DNA of 5,607 nt from an uncultured Paracoccaceae bacterium (GTDB taxonomy: Bacteria; Pseudomonadota; Alphaproteobacteria; Rhodobacterales; Rhodobacteraceae), in NCBI GenBank assembly GCA_937927885.1, contig CALEZJ010000455.1, positions 1 to 5,607 of the forward strand. The letters run 5' to 3'. The notes under the pieces were generated by a model. The model worked only from the letters and a program-made list of their open reading frames with translations, ran no database searches and was not told the DNA's origin. Each line of letters opens with the position of its first letter. The first letter of the stretch is position 1. A program made the position numbers and the translations under genes. Below, in pieces: positions 5,433-5,607 of this stretch.

Positions 5433-5607
5433 TCAGGGCCAGTCGCCGTCCCGCCGGAACAGGCCACGCGGCTGCGGCGGGGGCAGCACCGCACCGGGCC
5501 TGCGCACCACCGGAATGGCAAAACGCGCGCGCGGATGCGGCGGCAGGCCATGGAACCGGCTCCAGAACATCGCCCCGCCCCTCAGCCGCCAGGGACGCAT
5601 GCACAGC
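5433..5607 (-). CDS. Unrecognised protein, C-terminal end or small ORF at the window edge
   Basis: A minus-strand frame open from the right edge to TGA 5435-5433 encodes 57 visible residues, ending GLFRRDGDWP and containing MFWSRFHGLPPHPRARFA. It is basic and proline/arginine-rich. I do not recognise it. About 86 percent of its codons end in G or C, clearly more than in the overlapping minus-strand frame that also stays open here, which is why I prefer it. It may be the tail of a longer gene. It could also be a small ORF starting at ATG 5570-5568 (45 residues), which has GAGGGG about seven bases upstream. It lies 84 nt upstream of the pirin gene on the same strand and may be cotranscribed with it. 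Confidence 0.45.
   Translation of the reverse strand, partial: LCMRPWRLRGGAMFWSRFHGLPPHPRARFAIPVVRRPGAVLPPPQPRGLFRRDGDWP

Noticed and set aside
5374..5604. 76-residue minus-strand frame overlapping the right-edge reading frame
   Set aside because: Its codons end in A/T far more often than those of genes here; the frame ending at TGA 5433 has much better codon bias.

Overview
The window is very GC-rich, with strong G/C bias at third codon positions. Its gene content fits an alphaproteobacterium, probably Rhodobacterales/Paracoccaceae; that placement is inference from composition and protein flavour, with no marker gene present. Nearly all of the window is coding.

Central system (610-4388): two divergent units share the 171-nt region 3029-3199. 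Leftward (minus strand) runs a four-gene operon: a small secreted Cys-containing precursor of the DUF2282/BufA1 family (2654-3028), a DUF692 multinuclear non-heme iron oxidase (MNIO, BufB/HvfB type, 1744-2595), its DUF2063 partner (BufC/HvfC type, 1041-1760) and a DoxX-family membrane protein (610-1044). The last three overlap one another. This is the layout of the recently described bufferin/Hvf copper-binding RiPP pathways, in which the MNIO and its partner convert precursor cysteines into sulfur heterocycles and the exported product binds copper in the periplasm. Rightward (plus strand) are an ECF sigma factor of the Caulobacter SigF type (3200-3748) and a six-segment DUF1109 membrane anti-sigma factor of the NrsF type (3759-4388).

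Regulation visible in the DNA: the divergent region holds two copies of the same ECF-type promoter, GTAAC(A/G)-N16-CGT(A/C), one facing each way, so the sigma factor probably drives both itself and the precursor operon. The bufA1 transcript would begin almost exactly at an 11-bp hairpin. A second strong 11-bp hairpin lies between the precursor gene and the MNIO gene. Together they suggest that the precursor message is stabilised and made in excess over its modifying enzymes.

Flanks: left of the operon, on the same strand, is the N-terminal part of an amidase-signature hydrolase (1-530), cut by the window edge just before its nucleophilic serine. On the right, convergent with nrsF, is a pirin-family protein with an intact metal site (4404-5348), then the C-terminal end of an unrecognised minus-strand reading frame (5433-5607). 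No RNA genes, CRISPR arrays, insertion sequences or long repeats were seen.
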